From JAYPCI01 sp038124645 (GTDB lineage Bacteria > Pseudomonadota > Alphaproteobacteria > Pelagibacterales > Pelagibacteraceae), in contig JAYPCI010000023.1 of NCBI GenBank assembly GCA_038124645.1, positions 1-8,330 on the forward strand: a stretch of 8,330 nt of DNA, read 5' to 3'. A program made the position numbers and the translations under genes. Under the pieces are notes generated by a model, which was not told the origin of the DNA, did not search any database, and saw only the letters and a list, made by a program, of their open reading frames with translations. This document shows, one piece after another, positions 3,868 to 8,330 of this stretch; positions within the stretch are counted from its first letter, which is position 1, and each line of letters begins with the position of its first letter.

Positions 3868-6800
3868 ATGGATTTATCTTTTACTCAAAAGAAAAATATA
3901 AGAAAAAATTTTGGTAAGCTTAGTGAGAGTTTATCTATCCCCAATCTAATTGAAGTTCAAAAAAATTCTTATGAAGAATTTTTAACTTCTAAGGCGAGTA
4001 CCCTTAATTCTGATGAACTAACGAAGGGTATTAATAGAGTTTTTAAAAGTATTTTTCCAATAGATGATGGTGTTGAAAAATCGACGCTTGAATTTGTTTC
4101 TTATAGATTAGAAAAACCTAAATTTGATGTTATTGAATGTCGTCAAAGAAGTTTAACGTATTCTGCTTCTTTAAAAGCTACTCTGCGATTAGTGGTTTAT
4201 GATATTGATGCAGAAAATAACACTAAACAAATATTATCTGCAAAAGAACAAGAAGTGTTTATCGGTGAATTACCATTAATGACTTCAAGCGGTACCTTTG
4301 TTGTTAATGGAGTTGAAAGAGTTGTTGTAAACCAGATGCATCGTAGCCCCGGGGTATTCTTCGATCATGATAAAGGTAAAACTCATGCAAGTGGAAAACT
4401 TTTATTTAATTGCAGAATCATTCCAGGCAGAGGTTCGTGGCTAGATTTTGAATATGATCCAAAAGACTTAATGTTTTTTAGAATAGACAGAAAGAAAAAG
4501 TTATACATCACCACATTACTTTACGCTTTAGGTCTTAATAGAGAGCAAATTATCAATACATTTTATGATGTTCATAGTTATGAGTTAGACGAAGTTAGTA
4601 AATTATGGCGAACTCAATTTAATCCAGAAAATTTTAAAAGACCGGTAAAATTAATTTATGATTTAATTGATGCAAAAACGAGAAAAAAAATATTTAATAA
4701 AGGCGAGAGACTAAATTATATAATTGCTAAAAAATTAGCTACAGAAAAAAATATTAAAGAAGTTTTAGTTTCTTCAACAGAGTTAACTGGAAAATACACT
4801 GCGGTAGATATTAAAGATAAAGAAAAAAATATTTTGTTAAAGTCAGGACAAGATATCACTGAAGATTTAATTGATAGTTTTCAGCATAAATCGATCACAT
4901 CATTAAAAATTGCTAATGTCGATATTTTAAATAAAGGGCCTTATATACTCGAGACCCTCAAATTAGACAAAAATAATAGCAAAGAGGAAGCGTTAAATGA
5001 TATTTATAAAATTTTAAGACCAGGAGAGGCTCCATCAGTTGAAATTGCTGAAGAAGTTTTTAAAAATTTATACTTTAATAAAGAACGATATGACCTGTCA
5101 GATGTTGGTAGAGTAAAACTTAATTCAAAATTAAATTTAAATGCAAAACCAGATGATCTTATTTTAAATAAAGATGATCTTATTGCCATTATTAAATTTA
5201 TGTTAGATCTAAGAGACGGTAAAGGTGATGTTGATGATATTGATCACTTAGGCAATAGAAGAATTCGTTCAGTTGGAGAATTAGTAGAAAACCAATTCAG
5301 AATTGGATTGTTAAGAATGGAAAGAACGATCAAAGAAAAAATGAATACTTTTTTAGAGATCGAGTCTGCTATGCCTCAAGATCTTGTAAATGCTAAACCC
5401 ATCACAACTGCGTTAAAAGATTTTTTTGCAACTTCGCAGTTATCCCAATTTATGGATCAAACTAACCCACTTTCTGAAATTACACATAAAAGAAGAGTTT
5501 CTGCATTAGGACCTGGTGGTTTAACAAGGGAAAGAGCTGGATTTGAAGTTCGAGATGTTCATCCTACTCACTATGGAAGAATTTGTCCTATCGAAACACC
5601 GGAGGGACCTAATATTGGTTTAATAAACAGTTTGGCTACTTATTCTCGTGTTAACCGATATGGCTATATTGAAAGTCCTTACAAAAAAGTTGTTAATGGC
5701 AAAGTAACTAATAAAATTGAATATCTCTCAGCTATAGATGAGGAAAGGTTTACAATAGCCCAAGCCAATTCACCAATTTCAAAAAATAATGAGTTTGAAG
5801 AAGATCTAGTCTCTTGTAGAAAAAATTTGAATTTTTTATTAGCTCCAAAAGATCAAATTGATTATATTGACGTATCACCAAAACAATTAGTTTCAGTAGC
5901 AGCAGCTCTAATACCATTTTTAGAAAATGATGATGCTAACAGAGCATTAATGGGATCGAATATGATGAGACAAGCTGTTCCTTTGTTAAAACCGGAATCT
6001 CCTTTAGTAGGAACCGGGATGGAATCTGACGTTGCTTTAGACTCAGGTGTTACAATTGTTGCAAAAAGAAATGGAATTGTAGATAAAATAGATGGAAAAA
6101 GAATTGTCGTTAAGGCGACTGATGAAAAAGATTTATCAAAATCTGGAGTAGATATTTATAATCTCTCTAAATTTAAAAGGTCTAACCAAAATACCTGCAT
6201 AAATCAAAGACCACTAGTTAAAGTGGGCGATAAAATAAAAGAAGGCGATATTATAGCCGACGGTCCTGCTACCCAATTAGGAGAATTAGCATTAGGTAAA
6301 AATGTAACTGTAGCTTTTATGCCTTGGCAGGGATATAATTTTGAAGACTCGATACTTATTTCTGAAAGATGTGTAACAGATGATGTTTTCACATCTGTCC
6401 ACATAGAGGAATACGAGGCAGTTTGTAGAGATACCAAATTAGGAGCGGAAGAAATCACTCGAGATATTCCTAATGTAAGTGAAGAAAGTTTAAGAAACCT
6501 AGATGAATCAGGAGTGGTTTATATAGGGGCGGAAGTAAAACCAGGAGATATACTAGTTGGTAAAGTAACTCCAAAAAGTGAAACCTCATCAAGTCCAGAA
6601 GAAAAACTATTAAGAGCTATATTTGGTGAAAAAGCTACTGATGTAAGAGATTCTTCACTAAAATTACCATCAGGTAGTTCAGGTGTGGTGATAGATGTTA
6701 GGGTATTTAATAGACACGGTATAGACAAAGATGAAAGATCAATAGCTATTGAGCGTTCAGAAATTGAGTCGGTGCAAGAAGATAAAAAAGTTGAAGAAGA

Positions 6801-7965
6801 AATTTTAGCAAGGAATATAAAAGCCAGAGCTGAAGAATTGCTTGTAAATAAAAAAATATCAAAAGAGTATAAAACTCTAAAAGCTCAGACAAATTTAAAC
6901 TCTAATGACGTTGCTAACCTATCTTTAAATGATATTTGGAAAATTAGTTTAAGTGATAATCAAACTGAAGATAATTTATCAATCTTAAAAAAACAATACG
7001 ATACAGCACAAGAAGATATAAAAATCAGATTTGAAGATAAAGTTCTTAAAATAAAACAAGGTGATGACCTATTACCAACAATAATGAAAGTTGTTAAAGT
7101 CTTTGTTGCTGTAAAACGAAGATTGATGCCAGGAGATAAAATGGCAGGCAGACACGGCAATAAAGGAGTGGTGAGCAGAATAGTGCCGGTGGAAGATATG
7201 CCTTATATGGCTAACGGTAAACCTGTAGACTTAGTACTAAATCCTTTAGGAGTGCCTAGCCGTATGAACGTAGGACAAATTTTAGAGACCCATTTAGGTT
7301 GGGCTTGTTCTGAAATTGGTGAACAAATTAATTCATTATTGAAAGAATTAAGCAATAATAAACAAAAAATCTTAGATAATTTAAAAAATATTTACGGCAC
7401 TGAATATTATGAAAAAAATATTTCAAAATTATCAACTAAAGAGTTAACTGAATTGTTAGAAAACATTTCAAAAAATGGATTAGGTATTTCAACTCCAGTG
7501 TTTGATGGAGCTTCAACGAACGACATAAATTCTATGCTGAATATTGCTAACCTACCAGAAACAGGTCAAACCTCATTATGGGATGGTAGAACTGGTGAAA
7601 AATTTGATCGTCCTGTAACAGTCGGTATAATTTATATGTTGAAACTTAATCACTTGGTTGAGGACAAAATTCATGCAAGATCTACTGGTCCTTATAGTCT
7701 TGTTACACAACAGCCACTAGGTGGAAAAGCGCAAATGGGTGGACAAAGGTTTGGTGAGATGGAAGTTTGGGCACTAGAAGCTTATGGTGCTTCATACACA
7801 TTACAAGAAATATTAACCGTTAAATCTGACGATGTTGCCGGTAGAACAAAAGTTTATGAGACAATAGTTAAAGGAAACAACAATTTTGAATCGGGGATTC
7901 CTGAGTCTTTCAACGTTTTAGTGAAAGAAATTCGATCTTTGGGTTTAAATATAGAATTAAATTAA
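3868..7965 (+). CDS. rpoB: DNA-directed RNA polymerase subunit beta
   Basis: The beta subunit forms one pincer and half the catalytic cleft of RNA polymerase. The product has 1365 residues, slightly longer than E. coli's 1342 and typical of alphaproteobacteria. The start is the ATG at 3868, where MDLSFTQKKNIRKNFGK matches the family N terminus; a TTG at 3850 in the same frame lies in the stem-loop. Landmarks in order are PNLIEVQKNSYEEF (25-38), GTFVVNGVERVVVNQMHRSP (142-161), GPYILETLKLD (357-367), and the rifampicin region SQLSQFMDQTNPLSEITHKR (523-542). These are followed by RDVHPTHYGRICPIETPEGP (562-581), MPWQGYNFEDSILISE (818-833) with the acidic pair E826/D827, and GDKMAGRHGNKG (1089-1100) with lysines K1091 and K1099, equivalent to E. 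coli K1065 and K1073. The C-terminal clamp segment is QPLGGKAQMGGQRFGEMEVW (1282-1301). Residues about 965-1060 form a Lys/Glu-rich, probably helical lineage-variable insertion. No key residue is missing. Confidence 0.98.
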   Translation: MDLSFTQKKNIRKNFGKLSESLSIPNLIEVQKNSYEEFLTSKASTLNSDELTKGINRVFKSIFPIDDGVEKSTLEFVSYRLEKPKFDVIECRQRSLTYSASLKATLRLVVYDIDAENNTKQILSAKEQEVFIGELPLMTSSGTFVVNGVERVVVNQMHRSPGVFFDHDKGKTHASGKLLFNCRIIPGRGSWLDFEYDPKDLMFFRIDRKKKLYITTLLYALGLNREQIINTFYDVHSYELDEVSKLWRTQFNPENFKRPVKLIYDLIDAKTRKKIFNKGERLNYIIAKKLATEKNIKEVLVSSTELTGKYTAVDIKDKEKNILLKSGQDITEDLIDSFQHKSITSLKIANVDILNKGPYILETLKLDKNNSKEEALNDIYKILRPGEAPSVEIAEEVFKNLYFNKERYDLSDVGRVKLNSKLNLNAKPDDLILNKDDLIAIIKFMLDLRDGKGDVDDIDHLGNRRIRSVGELVENQFRIGLLRMERTIKEKMNTFLEIESAMPQDLVNAKPITTALKDFFATSQLSQFMDQTNPLSEITHKRRVSALGPGGLTRERAGFEVRDVHPTHYGRICPIETPEGPNIGLINSLATYSRVNRYGYIESPYKKVVNGKVTNKIEYLSAIDEERFTIAQANSPISKNNEFEEDLVSCRKNLNFLLAPKDQIDYIDVSPKQLVSVAAALIPFLENDDANRALMGSNMMRQAVPLLKPESPLVGTGMESDVALDSGVTIVAKRNGIVDKIDGKRIVVKATDEKDLSKSGVDIYNLSKFKRSNQNTCINQRPLVKVGDKIKEGDIIADGPATQLGELALGKNVTVAFMPWQGYNFEDSILISERCVTDDVFTSVHIEEYEAVCRDTKLGAEEITRDIPNVSEESLRNLDESGVVYIGAEVKPGDILVGKVTPKSETSSSPEEKLLRAIFGEKATDVRDSSLKLPSGSSGVVIDVRVFNRHGIDKDERSIAIERSEIESVQEDKKVEEEILARNIKARAEELLVNKKISKEYKTLKAQTNLNSNDVANLSLNDIWKISLSDNQTEDNLSILKKQYDTAQEDIKIRFEDKVLKIKQGDDLLPTIMKVVKVFVAVKRRLMPGDKMAGRHGNKGVVSRIVPVEDMPYMANGKPVDLVLNPLGVPSRMNVGQILETHLGWACSEIGEQINSLLKELSNNKQKILDNLKNIYGTEYYEKNISKLSTKELTELLENISKNGLGISTPVFDGASTNDINSMLNIANLPETGQTSLWDGRTGEKFDRPVTVGIIYMLKLNHLVEDKIHARSTGPYSLVTQQPLGGKAQMGGQRFGEMEVWALEAYGASYTLQEILTVKSDDVAGRTKVYETIVKGNNNFESGIPESFNVLVKEIRSLGLNIELN

Positions 7966-7968
7966 TTT

Positions 7969-8330
7969 ATGGATAAAGAAATATCAAAAAGATCAAGTTC
8001 ACAAGTTGCTGAACAAAATTTTGATAAAATCAAAATTACATTAGCTAGTCCCGAAAAGATTAAATCTTGGTCATATGGTGAAATCAAAAAACCTGAAACA
8101 ATAAATTATAGAACCTTTAGGCCAGAAAAAGACGGATTGTTCTGTTCACGAATATTTGGACCAGTTAAAGACTATGAATGTTTATGTGGCAAATACAAAA
8201 GAATGAAATTTAGGGGAATTATTTGTGAAAAATGTGGAGTAGAAGTCACCAAAGCTAATGTTCGAAGAGAAAGAATGGGACATATCGATTTAGCGTGCCC
8301 AGTTGCTCATATTTGGTTTTTAAAATCATT
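7969..8330 (+). CDS. rpoC: DNA-directed RNA polymerase subunit beta', 3'-truncated by the window edge
   Basis: Beta' carries the active-site Mg-binding loop and the clamp of RNA polymerase. Only the first 120 codons plus two bases are present. They include ITLASPEKIKSWSYGEIKKP (23-42), the segment ETINYRTFRPEKDGLFCSRI (43-62) with FGPVKDYECLCGKYK following, and the N-terminal zinc-binding domain with cysteines C71, C73, C86 and C89, spaced as in E. coli C70/C72/C85/C88. The catalytic NADFDGD motif lies beyond the window. The ATG is 3 nt after the rpoB stop with no Shine-Dalgarno in the AT-rich upstream bases, so translation probably depends on coupling to rpoB. The frame is intact to the window end. 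beta and beta' are separate genes here, not fused. Confidence 0.98.
   Translation, partial: MDKEISKRSSSQVAEQNFDKIKITLASPEKIKSWSYGEIKKPETINYRTFRPEKDGLFCSRIFGPVKDYECLCGKYKRMKFRGIICEKCGVEVTKANVRRERMGHIDLACPVAHIWFLKS

Noticed and set aside
6960..7160. A - strand open frame inside rpoB (also 5004-5189, 6204-6458 and 6519-6728) considered as possible antisense genes.
   Set aside because: All are short, lie inside conserved rpoB, lack motifs, and have no recognisable ribosome-binding site or promoter.

Overview
This window is a compact, single-strand block of core information-processing genes. In order it holds the 3' two thirds of tuf (EF-Tu), a tRNA-Trp(CCA), secE, nusG, rplK (L11), rplA (L1), rplJ (L10), rplL (L7/L12), rpoB (RNA polymerase beta) and the first 120 codons of rpoC (beta'). 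All genes are on the + strand. Gaps between neighbours are 2 to 16 nt, except for 58 nt between rplL and rpoB. This is the classic bacterial tuf-trnW-secE-nusG-rplKAJL-rpoBC order.

The sequence is very AT-rich (roughly 30-35% G+C by eye, not counted). Arginine is mostly AGA, and spacers are minimal. Protein style (alphaproteobacterial-looking EF-Tu, a 63-residue SecE, a 1365-residue beta) suggests a streamlined alphaproteobacterium, plausibly SAR11/Pelagibacterales or a similar AT-rich marine lineage. That placement is inference from composition and memory of the families, not a phylogeny.

Layout: 1-801 EF-Tu, missing about 129 N-terminal residues; 813-888 tRNA-Trp with encoded CCA; 901-1092 SecE; 1098-1622 NusG; 1625-2053 L11; 2059-2751 L1; 2754-3421 L10, interrupted by a 100-N gap; 3438-3809 L7/L12; 3810-3867 a structured spacer with an A8T8 tract and a stem-loop; 3868-7965 RpoB; 7969-8330 RpoC, cut by the window end. 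The genes serve translation elongation (EF-Tu, the L11/L10/L12 stalk, the L1 stalk), protein export (SecE), and transcription and its coupling to translation (NusG, RpoB, RpoC).

The most concrete oddity is the L10 gap. The 55 bases before the run of Ns are repeated exactly after it. Removing the Ns and one copy restores a full 170-codon L10 frame, so the gap is an unmerged contig overlap rather than missing DNA or a broken gene. Other points worth a look are the rplL-rpoB stem-loop beside the rpoB start, the lack of room for the usual L10 and L1 autoregulatory leaders, and Shine-Dalgarno-like sites before some ribosomal protein genes but not before secE, nusG, rpoB or rpoC. I see no mobile element, CRISPR array, defence system or undescribed system here. 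It is a conserved housekeeping locus.
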